DNA from: Phascolarctobacterium_A sp902463975
GTDB lineage: Bacteria; Bacillota; Negativicutes; Acidaminococcales; Acidaminococcaceae
NCBI RefSeq assembly: GCF_902463975.1
Contig: NZ_CABQHJ010000034.1
Coordinates: 1 to 33,299, forward strand
Direction: 5' to 3'
DNA: 33,299 bases
This document shows positions 1 to 7,840 of this stretch, piece after piece (the stretch's first letter is position 1; every line of letters begins with the position of its first letter). The notes beneath the pieces were generated by a model. That model made no database searches. It saw only the letters and a program-made list of their open reading frames with translations, and was not told the origin of the DNA. The translations under genes were made by a program, and so were the position numbers.

Positions 1-48
1 ATAGATAGCTGCGGACTAACTTAGCTTACTACCGTACTTTCTCTGTTC

Positions 49-266
49 GCGAGAGATATATCGTTCCGGTCAGGAGCAATTTTCCAGTGCCCAAAGGGCA
101 CAACGCAAATTTCGCATGGAACCAGGACGAAGTGCCGCAAAACTCGCGCTATGCTGAGAGATTTTTCTACAGTAGCTTGCTTAGCGCTCAGACAGTTGCG
201 ACACTTCTATGGTTCCAAATGCTCATTTGCTAAAATTGCTATTCCTTGCACGATATTATCTCTCGC
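49..266. repeat. 218-bp near-palindromic (long-hairpin) element
   Basis: The two halves of this segment are imperfect reverse complements. The left arm starts GCGAGAGATA-TATCGT at 49. The reverse complement of the right arm, read from 266, starts GCGAGAGATAATATCGT. Further matching blocks follow inward: AGCAATTTT, GCAAAT, GGAACCA, AAGTG-CGCAA and GCGCTA. The left arm has about 20 extra bases (84-104), which form their own hairpin, GTGCCC-aaa-GGGCAC (87-101). There is no good open frame. It looks like a miniature inverted-repeat element or a structured RNA locus. No target-site duplication was established. Confidence 0.6.
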
Positions 267-276
267 TCAATTTACA

Positions 277-303
277 TTCTAGATCTATAACTTTTATCTA
301 GAA
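277..303. other. Perfect 8-bp hairpin
   Basis: TTCTAGAT (277-284) and ATCTAGAA (296-303) are perfect inverted repeats with an 11-nt loop, followed on the + strand by a T-rich stretch at about 308-313. It could end transcription coming from the palindromic element or from the left of the window. The rest of 304-361 is AT-rich and shows nothing recognisable. Confidence 0.35.
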
Positions 304-361
304 ACTTATTTTTCTGCTCTATAAGATATCTACACTCAAAAAACTTTCCATAAACTTCAAA

Positions 362-396
362 GCGCCCTCAATTCATATTTCTATGAATCAAGGCGC
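362..396 (-). terminator. Probable rqcH terminator hairpin
   Basis: GCGCC (362-366) and GGCGC (392-396) close a stem that continues through ATTCAT (371-376) and ATGAAT (383-388). The hairpin lies 39 bp past the rqcH stop. On the minus strand only a short T stretch (GCGCTTTG) follows, so termination may be inefficient. Confidence 0.45.
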
Positions 397-434
397 GTTA
401 CTATATACTGACGTATTTAGTTTTGACTAAATCT

Positions 435-2177
435 TTATTTTAAATATTTTTGGATTAACTCCATATCAGGTGTTGTGTAATAAGTATTCTGGTTTGTAAA
501 AATAACAAAGCCGGGTTTGCTGCCTGCAGGCTTCTTTACATAGCGTCTTTGTACGCAGTCGACCGGAACATTGCTGCCGTCGCGTGCCTTACTGAAATAT
601 GCTGCCAGCTGCACAGCAAGATTAATATCCTCCTGACGTGCTTCCGGCAGTGACGTTTTTAAAATAACGTGCGAACCAGGGATATCCTTGGTGTGGAACC
701 ATAAATCTTTAGGATTGCCCAAGGTAAAGGTAACATAATCGTTCTGCTTGTTGTTTTTGCCGATATACAAATCTGCTTCAGGATTTAAACGGATATGCAG
801 AGGCTGCGATTTTTGCAGTCCGGCATTCTTCTTCTTTTTATTCGTGTCCTTAAGCAGACCGCTGCTTAGCATTTCCTGATTGATTTCCTCAATTTCTTCC
901 TTCGTTGTAGCGGTAAGCAGCGAAGCGTCCAGACTTTCCAGATAGGCAAGCATTTCTTCCGTAGATTTCTGCTGGATACGCACTTCGGTTTGAGCGCGTT
1001 TGTATTTATTATAGCGCTTGTAATAAGCCTGTGCGTTTTCCGTAGGCGAAAGGATGGGAGAAAGGCTGACGGTAACCGGCTCGCCGTCATAAATATTTAT
1101 CAGCTCGGCGCTGGTCTGACCTTTTTTTATCTGATAGATATTGGCCATGATAGTATCTGCCAGCATACGCTGTTCCTCTGCATTGGCAGCATTAGCTAAA
1201 TCTTCTTGCAGAGCCTGCAGCTTTTTCTTAAGTTTGGCGGTTTCGCTGTTCACCAGCTTTTGCAGCTGTTCGTGGCGTGGAAGCTGGATTGGCTTCAGGC
1301 TGACAGCAAAATTCAGCGCACTGTTGATATCGGCAAATTCTTTGACCTGCATGCCTTCCTGCACATTTTGCGGAGGCAACACCAGCAGAGTTTTCACCTG
1401 ATTTGTGCGGCTGATGAGCGCATAGACAGGATGCTTGGCAGCCTGCAACTGCATATCTGCTTGCAGCTTGCCGATAACCTGCGCCAGTGACTGACAGGCG
1501 CAGGTTTCCAGACGTACCTCCTGCGGCAGGATATCTGCAGCGGCTAAAAGCTCTAGCGTCGTCATTTTGCCGACACCGGTGGTAGCGCTGATAAAGGCCT
1601 TGGCAAAGTTAGCCGCAGGCAGTTTGTTGGCGGCCTGTACGATTTCCGACGGGTCAGCTGTCAAAATGTTAAAGCCTTCCTGCGGCGGGGGTGCAATATA
1701 GGCTTTGCCGGGAAGAATTGTACGATAGCTGCTCTGTGCTGCGCTTACATGCTTCAGAGAGTCGATGATAACATCGTCCTGCGTGAGAATGATATTGCTG
1801 TTTTTACCGGTAAGCTCAAAAATCAGCTTTTTGGTAATTATTTTACTGGAGGCGCCTAAAAGATCTATCTCCAGCGTAATAATGCGGTCCAGGCCGCTTT
1901 GGCTGATTTTTGTGATGCGTCCTTCCTCCAGATGCTTGCGCAGAAGCATACAGAAGGTGGGTGGAGTTTCCGGGTTTTCCGGCAGCTGCTGCGGCAGATA
2001 AAGCACACAGCTGCCGTTGTGCATATCCGCCAGCAGGCTGCTTGTATCGCGGGTTCTGCGGACGAGTAGCAGAAGTGACTGCGGATTAGGCATATATACC
2101 TTATATATTTTGCTGCCCAGCAGTTCTTCGTTTAATGTATCTGTAAGCAGCTTTAAAGTTAAGCCTTCAATGTTCAT
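435..2177 (-). CDS. rqcH: RqcH/NFACT ribosome-associated quality control factor
   Basis: Bacterial homologue of NEMF/Rqc2. It binds stalled 50S-peptidyl-tRNA complexes and recruits tRNA-Ala to add C-terminal alanine tails that mark nascent chains for degradation. Older annotations call this family fibronectin-binding protein FbpA. The 580-aa length is normal. The NFACT-N domain is at the N-terminus, with the Asp-Arg pair at residues 97-98 (GLDRI) that is required for tRNA binding in the B. subtilis protein, and Glu121. Helix-hairpin-helix-like and coiled-coil segments lie at about 180-240 and 300-440. The C-terminal NFACT-R domain (about 465-560) carries DLYIGKNNKQND and DLWFHTKDIPGSHV. The ATG at 2177 follows a strong AAGGAG. 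The gene is divergent from yicC, and the two promoters share the 276-bp gap. Confidence 0.93.
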   Translation of the reverse strand: MNIEGLTLKLLTDTLNEELLGSKIYKVYMPNPQSLLLLVRRTRDTSSLLADMHNGSCVLYLPQQLPENPETPPTFCMLLRKHLEEGRITKISQSGLDRIITLEIDLLGASSKIITKKLIFELTGKNSNIILTQDDVIIDSLKHVSAAQSSYRTILPGKAYIAPPPQEGFNILTADPSEIVQAANKLPAANFAKAFISATTGVGKMTTLELLAAADILPQEVRLETCACQSLAQVIGKLQADMQLQAAKHPVYALISRTNQVKTLLVLPPQNVQEGMQVKEFADINSALNFAVSLKPIQLPRHEQLQKLVNSETAKLKKKLQALQEDLANAANAEEQRMLADTIMANIYQIKKGQTSAELINIYDGEPVTVSLSPILSPTENAQAYYKRYNKYKRAQTEVRIQQKSTEEMLAYLESLDASLLTATTKEEIEEINQEMLSSGLLKDTNKKKKNAGLQKSQPLHIRLNPEADLYIGKNNKQNDYVTFTLGNPKDLWFHTKDIPGSHVILKTSLPEARQEDINLAVQLAAYFSKARDGSNVPVDCVQRRYVKKPAGSKPGFVIFTNQNTYYTTPDMELIQKYLK

Positions 2178-2253
2178 AGGGACTCCTTTCGGTGCAGGCT
2201 CGGCAAAGTTTTTTGAACCTGCGGGAAGACAATGCTAATTTATTATTTATCAT

Positions 2254-2259
2254 ATTATA
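2254..2259 (-). promoter_or_regulatory. Likely -10 box for rqcH
   Basis: Reads TATAAT on the minus strand, 77 bp upstream of the rqcH ATG. No convincing -35 box lies at 16-18 bp spacing, so this is tentative. Confidence 0.4.
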
Positions 2260-2337
2260 CTCCATTACCTGCAACAAGTATAGCAAAACAAAAATGGGCC
2301 ATTTCTTTATCTAAGCGACGAAAAACGAAGAAAAATG

Positions 2338-2366
2338 CTGAAATCATTAGAGAAATGTGGTATAAT
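2338..2366 (+). promoter_or_regulatory. Promoter of yicC-coaBC operon
   Basis: Extended -10 TGG-TATAAT (TATAAT at 2361-2366), with CTGAAA at 2338-2343 as a 4/6 -35 match at 17-bp spacing. Transcription would start near 2373, giving a leader of about 80 nt before yicC. Confidence 0.65.
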
Positions 2367-2453
2367 AGATTTTCAAGATAAGATTGAAGCAAAAATACTT
2401 ATCTTTTAAGCTGAAAAAATCACCTTTACTGGTGAAGATGGAGGAGGAAGCCT

Positions 2454-3353
2454 GTGTTAAAAAGTATGACCGGTTTCGGCCGTGGTTCCTACGAGGATGC
2501 AGATTTTTCTGTTAACATTGAAATGAAAACCGTGAACCACCGGTATAACGAGGTTGCTATCCGTTTGCCGAGATTTTTGAATCCTTTGGAGGATAAAATC
2601 CGCAAAACTATTTTAAAAACCGTTAGCCGTGGACGTATTGATGTGTTTATTACTGCTGATTATAATGTCAGCGGCAACTGCACTCTGAAGGTTGATAAAA
2701 ACCTTGCTGCTGCCTATCATAAGGCATTGCAGGAGGTAGGCGTTGCTATCGGAGCCGACGCTGCAGGTATTAACGCTGCTGCAGAAATTCTCTATTTATC
2801 AAAATGCCCTGACGTGATTAACGTTAAGGAAGGCTTTTTTGATGTAGAAAGTGTTTGGCATAAGGTTGAACAGGCTGTTGAGCAGGCTGTTGCTAATCTG
2901 GTAGCTATGCGTGAAACAGAGGGTGGCAATATCTACGGTGATTTCATTTACCGTGCAGATCTGATTGCTGAAAAGCTGGCACAGATTGAGGAGCGTTCTC
3001 CCTTAGTTGTGGAAGAATATCAGGCTAAGCTGCAGGAGCGTCTGACTAATCTGCTGGCTGACAATAATATCAAGGTTGAGCCGGAACGTCTGCTTCAGGA
3101 GGTAGCAATTTTTGCTGACCGTACCAGCATTACGGAAGAAATTGTGCGCTTGAAGAGCCATATCAAGCAATTCAAGACCATTATTGCTTCCGACCAGCCG
3201 GTAGGACGTAAGCTGGACTTCCTTATCCAGGAATTCAACCGTGAAGCAAACACCATTGCTTCCAAAGCAAATGATTATACTATGGCGCAGATTGTTGTAG
3301 AAATTAAGGCGGAAATAGAAAAAATCCGTGAGCAGATTCAGAACATCGAATAA
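2454..3353 (+). CDS. yicC: YicC/YloC family endoribonuclease
   Basis: YicC/YloC family, stress-associated and recently characterised as a metal-dependent endoribonuclease that can act on small RNAs. The 299-aa length is typical. The N-terminal signature LKSMTGFGRG and the C-terminal DUF1732-type segment (VGRKLDFLIQEFNREANTI) are both present, with an acidic, helical middle. The start is GTG at 2454, placed by GGAGGAGG about 6 nt upstream. It is first in the yicC-remA-gmk-rpoZ-coaBC run, a gene order widely conserved in Firmicutes, and remA starts 14 nt after its stop. Confidence 0.92.
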   Translation: MLKSMTGFGRGSYEDADFSVNIEMKTVNHRYNEVAIRLPRFLNPLEDKIRKTILKTVSRGRIDVFITADYNVSGNCTLKVDKNLAAAYHKALQEVGVAIGADAAGINAAAEILYLSKCPDVINVKEGFFDVESVWHKVEQAVEQAVANLVAMRETEGGNIYGDFIYRADLIAEKLAQIEERSPLVVEEYQAKLQERLTNLLADNNIKVEPERLLQEVAIFADRTSITEEIVRLKSHIKQFKTIIASDQPVGRKLDFLIQEFNREANTIASKANDYTMAQIVVEIKAEIEKIREQIQNIE

Positions 3354-3367
3354 AACTGGAGGAAGTT

Positions 3368-3634
3368 ATGGATATAAAGCTAGTTAATATCGGCTTTGGC
3401 AATATTGTCGCAGCCAACCGCATTATTTCTATTATCAGTCCGGAATCAGCACCGATTAAACGTATTATCCAGGAGGCCCGTGACAAAGGCATGCTGGTTG
3501 ATGCAACCTACGGACGTCGTACTCGTGCTGTAGTTGTTGTGGACAGCGGTCACATCATTCTGTCTGCGGTACAGCCGGAAACTGTAGCCAACCGTCTGGT
3601 GGCACAAACTGCTGATTCTGAAGAAGAGGAGTAA
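3368..3634 (+). CDS. remA: RemA-like DNA-binding regulator (DUF370)
   Basis: Small (88-aa) DUF370 protein. In B. subtilis RemA is a DNA-binding regulator of biofilm matrix and osmoprotection genes, and it forms ring-shaped oligomers. The N-terminal DIKLVNIGFGNIVAANRI, the ATYGRRTRAVVV segment with its basic DNA-contact residues, and the C-terminal SAVQPETVANRL are hallmarks of the family. The start follows TGGAGGAAG. It sits between yicC and gmk as in many Firmicutes. Its regulatory targets in this organism cannot be told from the sequence. Confidence 0.9.
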   Translation: MDIKLVNIGFGNIVAANRIISIISPESAPIKRIIQEARDKGMLVDATYGRRTRAVVVVDSGHIILSAVQPETVANRLVAQTADSEEEE

Positions 3635-3641
3635 TTGGATC

Positions 3642-4277
3642 ATGAGCAACGATATTGATAATGTTACTCCCAAGGGAGTACTTCTTGTAGTATCCGGTCC
3701 GTCGGGAGCAGGCAAAGGAACTATTTGCCAGATGCTGAGAGACCAGCTGCCGGATTTAGGTTATTCTATTTCTGTTACTACACGCGTACCGCGCACGGGT
3801 GAGGTTGACGGAGAAAGCTATTTCTTCAAAACAATTCCCGAGGTTAAGCAGATGATCGAAAAGGGCGAGCTGCTGGAATATGCCGAGGTATACGGCAATT
3901 ATTACGGCACACCGCGCAAATACGTGGAAGAGCAGCTGGAATCCGGACGTGACGTATTGTTGGAGATTGATATCCAGGGCGCTTTGCAGATTAAAAAGCG
4001 CTTCCCCGAGGGTGTTTTTGTTTTCATCGTACCGCCTTCCTTGGATGAGCTTTCCGCACGTATTTATAAGCGTGGTACCGACAGCGAGGATGTTATTAAG
4101 CGCCGTATGGCTTCCGCAGCCAGCGAGCTGACCTACGCAGCGGAATATGATTATATCATCATTAATGATATTGCGGAAAAGGCAGCGCAAAAGGTACTTA
4201 CAATTATGGAGGCTGAGCGTTACCGCGTAGCTAGAACATATTTTATTGTTGATAAGATTTGTAAAGCAAAAAAATAA
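3642..4277 (+). CDS. gmk: Guanylate kinase
   Basis: Phosphorylates GMP (dGMP) to GDP (dGDP) with ATP, in cytosolic purine nucleotide synthesis. The 211-aa protein has the P-loop GPSGAGKGT (residues 19-27). The GMP-binding region follows, with TTRVPRTGEVDGESYFF and YAEVYGNYYGTPR, then the lid segment with R-x-x-x-R near IKRRMASA. The ATG lies 7 nt after the remA stop, and its Shine-Dalgarno (GAGGAG) is inside the end of remA, which suggests coupled translation. Confidence 0.97.
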   Translation: MSNDIDNVTPKGVLLVVSGPSGAGKGTICQMLRDQLPDLGYSISVTTRVPRTGEVDGESYFFKTIPEVKQMIEKGELLEYAEVYGNYYGTPRKYVEEQLESGRDVLLEIDIQGALQIKKRFPEGVFVFIVPPSLDELSARIYKRGTDSEDVIKRRMASAASELTYAAEYDYIIINDIAEKAAQKVLTIMEAERYRVARTYFIVDKICKAKK

Positions 4278-4338
4278 ATTTACATTATGCAGCAGTCTGC
4301 TGTGTGAACCATGAAATACTTAAAGGAGTGATTCTATA

Positions 4339-4533
4339 ATGTCTATGGTAGATCCGTCTATTGACTATTTGGCAGAAAAAGTAGATAGCAAATACACTTT
4401 GGTTATTTTGGCAGCGAAAAGAGCACGCGAGCTCACTATTCCCGGCGTAAATTCCGCGGAAAAAGAGGTCAGCGCTGCGCTGAAGGAAATTGCTAACGAT
4501 ACTATTACCTACGAGCGTACTAAAAACGTATAA
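4339..4533 (+). CDS. rpoZ: RNA polymerase omega subunit
   Basis: 64-aa omega subunit that helps assemble and stabilise the beta-prime subunit of RNA polymerase. The N-terminal VDPSIDYLAEKVDSKYTLVILAAKRARELT is typical: helix followed by the conserved AAKRAREL. It is short, as usual in Firmicutes. Start ATG after AAAGGAGTG. It follows gmk after 61 nt, a gap containing a weak CAGCA/TGCTG hairpin, and precedes coaBC by 18 nt. Confidence 0.93.
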   Translation: MSMVDPSIDYLAEKVDSKYTLVILAAKRARELTIPGVNSAEKEVSAALKEIANDTITYERTKNV

Positions 4534-4551
4534 CAGCGGGAGGGTAAAACC

Positions 4552-5760
4552 TTGTTAAAGGGCAAAAAAATTGTTTTGGGAGTAACCGGCGGTATTGCTG
4601 TTTATAAGGCTGTAGATCTTGTCAGCCGTCTGCGTAAGCAGGGCTGCGAGGTGCGTGTGGTCATGACCGAGCATGCGCAGCAGTTTGTTACTCCGTTAAC
4701 CTTCAAGGAAATCAGCGGTAATGCTGTTGCTACCAGTATGTGGAACAGCAACCAGGAATTTAATGTTGAGCATATTGCTTTGGCAAATTGGGCTGACGCT
4801 TTCTTAGTTGCGCCTGCTACCGCTAATATTCTGGCTAAAATGACATATGGCATTGCGGATGATCTGCTGAGCACTACGCTTTTGGCAGCTCAGGCACCGA
4901 TAGTTGTTTGCCCAGCAATGAATACCGGTATGTATCTTAATGCTGCAACTCAGGAAAATATCGCTAAGCTGCAAAGCCGTGGTATTACTGTAATGCCGCC
5001 TGCTTCCGGACATCTTGCCTGCGGCACCAGCGGCCCCGGCCGTCTGCCTGAACCTCAGCAGATTGTGGAGTTTATGAGCAGCTTTTTTGCCGGCCGTGAG
5101 GGCGACCTGCGTGGCCTGAAGGTACTCGTTACCGCAGCAGGTACACGTGAGCCGATTGACCCCGTTCGCTTTGTCGGCAACCGTTCCAGCGGCAAGATGG
5201 GCTATGCCGTAGCTCAGATGGCTGCCGAGCGCGGTGCTGAGGTACTGCTTATCAGCGGTCCCTCTGCGCTTGTTGTACCGCCTAATGTTAAGGCAGTGCA
5301 GGTTGAATCGACTAATGAAATGCTGGAGGCCTGCCTTGCAGCCTACGATGGCGTAGATATCGTTATCAAGGCAGCAGCTGTTGCCGATTACCGTCCGCGT
5401 GATGTGGCAGACCAAAAGATTAAGAAGAAAACAGATGACGCTCTGACTGTCGTTATGGATAAAAATCCGGACATCCTCAAAACCTTAGGGGCCAAGAAAA
5501 CGCATCAGGTTTTGGTTGGCTTTGCTGCAGAAACGCAAAATCTGCTGGCTAATGCCCGCGAAAAGGTAGTCAAGAAGAATCTTGATATGATTGTAGCCAA
5601 CGATGTTACGGCTGCCGGTGCCGGCTTCAATTCCGATACCAATATCGTTAAGTTCCTCTATGCCAACGGCGATGTATGCGAGCTGGAGCAGATGCCGAAG
5701 GTTGATGTGGCGAACCGTATTTTGGACGAGGCGTTGCGTATACGTCGCGAGCGCGCTTAG
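4552..5760 (+). CDS. coaBC: Bifunctional CoaBC (phosphopantothenoylcysteine synthetase/decarboxylase)
   Basis: Two-step coenzyme A synthesis enzyme: CTP-dependent ligation of cysteine to 4-phosphopantothenate (CoaB), then FMN-dependent decarboxylation (CoaC). It has 402 aa. The CoaC half (1 to about 180) has the FMN-binding LGVTGGIAVYKA, catalytic His74, the PAMN motif at 121-124 and Cys157 in the HLACG lid. The CoaB half starts with LKVLVTAAGTREPIDPVR and has the GNRSSGKMG dimer motif with Asn210. The start is TTG at 4552, supported by GGGAGGG 8 nt upstream. priA, which often follows in Firmicutes, is absent. A palindromic repeat begins at the first base after the stop. Confidence 0.95.
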   Translation: MLKGKKIVLGVTGGIAVYKAVDLVSRLRKQGCEVRVVMTEHAQQFVTPLTFKEISGNAVATSMWNSNQEFNVEHIALANWADAFLVAPATANILAKMTYGIADDLLSTTLLAAQAPIVVCPAMNTGMYLNAATQENIAKLQSRGITVMPPASGHLACGTSGPGRLPEPQQIVEFMSSFFAGREGDLRGLKVLVTAAGTREPIDPVRFVGNRSSGKMGYAVAQMAAERGAEVLLISGPSALVVPPNVKAVQVESTNEMLEACLAAYDGVDIVIKAAAVADYRPRDVADQKIKKKTDDALTVVMDKNPDILKTLGAKKTHQVLVGFAAETQNLLANAREKVVKKNLDMIVANDVTAAGAGFNSDTNIVKFLYANGDVCELEQMPKVDVANRILDEALRIRRERA

Positions 5761-6120
5761 AAGAGCGCGTGTAAGGCCGCATCTGCGTCATGACTGCTCC
5801 TCGACGTACTAGAAGTACGCCATCGTCGCAATCATATAGCATCTGCAGCCTTCTCCGCGCTCTTTGGAATGAGGATTATAAGGCTGCATCTGTGTCATGA
5901 CAGCTCCTCAACGTAGCAGTAGTACGCCATTGTCGCAATCATATAGCATCTGCAGCCTTCTCCGCGCTCTTTGAAGTAGGGATTGTAAGGTAGCATCTGT
6001 GTTATGACTGTTTCTCGACGCAGCAGTAGTACGCCATTGTCGCAATCATATAGTATCTGCAGCCTTCTCCGCGCTCTTTGGAGTAGGGATGGCAAGGCTA
6101 CGTATGCATTATGAATCCCT
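5761..6120. repeat. Three tandem copies of a palindromic 107-bp repeat, plus remnant
   Basis: Copies start at 5772, 5879 and 5986, exactly 107 bp apart, with a degenerate fragment from 6093. Each ends in GCAGCCTTCTCCGCGCTCTT(T). The first copy is complete as a hairpin: AAGAGCGCG-n3-AAGGC at 5761 is the reverse complement of GCCTT-n3-CGCGCTCTT ending at 5865, and inner segments also pair. A core of GTAC-N5-GTACGCCATCGTCG lies at the centre. Copies 2 and 3 lack the outer left arm. The repeats begin right at the coaBC stop, so copy 1 could serve as its transcription terminator. Open frames here are repeat artefacts. The rest of 6121-6198 is AT-rich and featureless. Confidence 0.85.
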
Positions 6121-6198
6121 GTATAATAGAATTAAATTCTATTTAGCGTAGGCTGTTACGGAAAAGGCGTTTTCACATATTTTTCGTAAAAAAAGTAC

Positions 6199-6227
6199 TT
6201 GTCATTATCTTGATTTTGTTATATAAT
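6199..6227 (+). promoter_or_regulatory. metK promoter
   Basis: TTGTCA (6199-6204), 17-bp spacer, TATAAT (6222-6227). Transcription would start near 6234, about 20 nt before the SAM-I aptamer. Confidence 0.85.
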
Positions 6228-6252
6228 GGCATCTGTAATCAATTTAATACAA

Positions 6253-6406
6253 CTCATCAAGAGCGATGGAGGGAATGGCCCTGTGAAGTCGCAGCAACCA
6301 TTGCAGTGTGACAGCTGTAAAACGGTGCTAAGTCCTGCAGTTTATCTGTAAGATGAGAATGCTAAGAGTAATAATTTAAGGCGTTCTCATAACGAGAACG
6401 CCTTTT
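6253..6406 (+). promoter_or_regulatory. SAM-I (S-box) riboswitch controlling metK
   Basis: Recognised by the S-box consensus: P1 CTCATC (6253-6258) with GATGAG (6352-6357), then the conserved AAGAG-n-ATGGAGGGA, TGGCCC-n-TGAAG, GCAACC and GGTGCTAAGTCCTGC segments. An expression platform follows. ATGAGAATGC (6353-6362) can pair with GCGTTCTCAT (6381-6390) as an antiterminator. When SAM is bound, P1 sequesters that strand and the terminator at 6380-6406 forms. Predicted logic: high S-adenosylmethionine turns metK off. Confidence 0.96.
6380..6406 (+). terminator. Riboswitch terminator
   Basis: GGCGTTCTC (6380-6388) and GAGAACGCC (6394-6402) form a 9-bp stem followed by TTTTCTT. This is the regulated terminator of the SAM-I riboswitch. 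Confidence 0.92.
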
Positions 6407-6461
6407 CTTATACCATCTAAACACTCTCAACAACGTTTTTTATTTATGAAAGGAGCTACCA

Positions 6462-7640
6462 ATGAGAAAATTATTTACTTCCGAATCCGTTACTGAAGGT
6501 CATCCCGATAAAATAGCAGACCAAATTTCCGATGCTGTGCTTGATGCCATCCTGGCTCAGGATCCTAAAGGCCGTGTTGCTTGCGAAACTATCGTTACTA
6601 CCGGTCAGGTTCACATTTTCGGTGAAATCTCTACCCAATGCTATGTTGATATCGCACACATTGCCCGCGAAACCATCAACAATATCGGTTACAACCGCGC
6701 TAAATTCGGTTTTGACGGCAATACCTGCGGTGTGCTGATTTCCATCGACGAGCAGTCCCCTGATATCGCTATGGGCGTTGATAAAGCGCTGGAAGCTAAA
6801 GAAGGCCAGGCTGCTGAGGAAGAAACCGGTGCTGGCGACCAAGGCATGATGTTCGGTTATGCAACCAACGAAACTGAAAGCTATATGCCGATGCCTGCAT
6901 ATCTGGCTAACAAGCTGGCTTTGCAGCTGACCAAGGTTCGTAAGGAAGGCGTGCTGCCTTACCTGCGTCCGGACGGCAAAACTCAGGTTACCGTTGAATA
7001 TGATGACGGCAAACCTGTTCGTGTAGATACTATCGTTATTTCTTCCCAACATGCACCGGAAGTTTCCAACGAGCAGATTCGCAAAGATATTATCGAAAAG
7101 GTTATTGCACCGATTGTTCCCGCAGAAATGTTGGATGCGGAAACCAAATACTACATCAACCCGACTGGCCGTTTCGTTATCGGCGGTCCTCAAGGTGACG
7201 CTGGTCTGACCGGCCGTAAAATCATCGTTGATACCTATGGCGGTATGGCTCGTCATGGCGGCGGTGCTTTCAGCGGCAAGGATCCCTCTAAGGTTGACCG
7301 CAGTGCTGCTTATGCTGCACGTCACGTTGCTAAAAACATCGTTGCTGCAGGCTTGGCAGATAAATGCGAAATCCAATTGGCATACGCTATCGGCGTAGCA
7401 CATCCGGTTTCCGTTCTGGTTGAAACCTTCGGCACCGGCAAAATCAGCGAAGACAAGATTGCTGAGCTGGTTCGCAAAAACTTCTCCCTGAGCCCGACCG
7501 GCATTATCCGTGAGCTGGATCTGCTGCGTCCTATCTACAAGCAAACTGCTGCTTATGGTCATTTCGGCCGTACCGATGTTGACCTGCCGTGGGAGCATAC
7601 CGAAAAGGCTGCTGCACTGCGCGAGCAGGCTGGCCTGTAA
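6462..7640 (+). CDS. metK: S-adenosylmethionine synthetase
   Basis: Makes S-adenosylmethionine from methionine and ATP, releasing phosphate and pyrophosphate; cytosolic tetramer. The 392-aa length is normal. Visible motifs are GHPDK (13-17), the ATP-binding GAGDQGMMFGYA, and the P-loop-like GGPQGDAGLTGRKIIVDTYGG region with its conserved lysine and aspartate. The ATG follows AAAGGAG. It is transcribed alone, between its own promoter/riboswitch and a strong terminator. Product demand in the window includes any SAM-using enzymes. The nearby SpeD homologue is probably not a working decarboxylase. Confidence 0.97.
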   Translation: MRKLFTSESVTEGHPDKIADQISDAVLDAILAQDPKGRVACETIVTTGQVHIFGEISTQCYVDIAHIARETINNIGYNRAKFGFDGNTCGVLISIDEQSPDIAMGVDKALEAKEGQAAEEETGAGDQGMMFGYATNETESYMPMPAYLANKLALQLTKVRKEGVLPYLRPDGKTQVTVEYDDGKPVRVDTIVISSQHAPEVSNEQIRKDIIEKVIAPIVPAEMLDAETKYYINPTGRFVIGGPQGDAGLTGRKIIVDTYGGMARHGGGAFSGKDPSKVDRSAAYAARHVAKNIVAAGLADKCEIQLAYAIGVAHPVSVLVETFGTGKISEDKIAELVRKNFSLSPTGIIRELDLLRPIYKQTAAYGHFGRTDVDLPWEHTEKAAALREQAGL

Positions 7641-7660
7641 GCTAAATTAAAACTGTCGAA

Positions 7661-7686
7661 AGCACGCTGTACGCAGCGTGCTTTTT
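7661..7686 (+). terminator. metK terminator
   Basis: AGCACGCTG (7661-7669), TACG loop, CAGCGTGCT (7674-7682), then a T-run. Classical intrinsic terminator 20 nt past the metK stop. Confidence 0.92.
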
Positions 7687-7710
7687 CTATGCCTGTCTGT
7701 GGCTTTGCAC

Positions 7711-7740
7711 TTGCTAACTTCTCTTGATAAGAGGTATAAT
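7711..7740 (+). promoter_or_regulatory. Promoter of the RND/envelope operon with an embedded inverted repeat
   Basis: TTGCTA (7711-7716), 18-bp spacer, TATAAT (7735-7740). The spacer contains CTCTT-gat-AAGAG (7721-7733), a perfect 5-bp inverted repeat sitting where a repressor could block RNA polymerase. No local regulator gene is adjacent. Confidence 0.6.
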
Positions 7741-7840
7741 ATTATTATCTATAACTATAATTTGTCCACGATAAACTCAGCTGAATTTAAACTTACCCCA
7801 TTATAATTAACCCAAGGGCATGGTGCAGGGAGGAAAGAAA

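Noticed and set aside
5648..6095. Minus-strand open frames across the 107-bp repeats, repeating peptides such as YDCDDGVLL
   Set aside because: They follow the repeat units, have no ribosome site, and 107 is not a multiple of three, so the frame changes with each copy.
5761..6120. Tandem repeats considered as a CRISPR array
   Set aside because: Units of 107 bp with no unique spacers, palindromic design and no cas genes.
6471..7598. 375-codon frame opposite metK
   Set aside because: Antisense of a highly conserved gene, with no ribosome site or domain.
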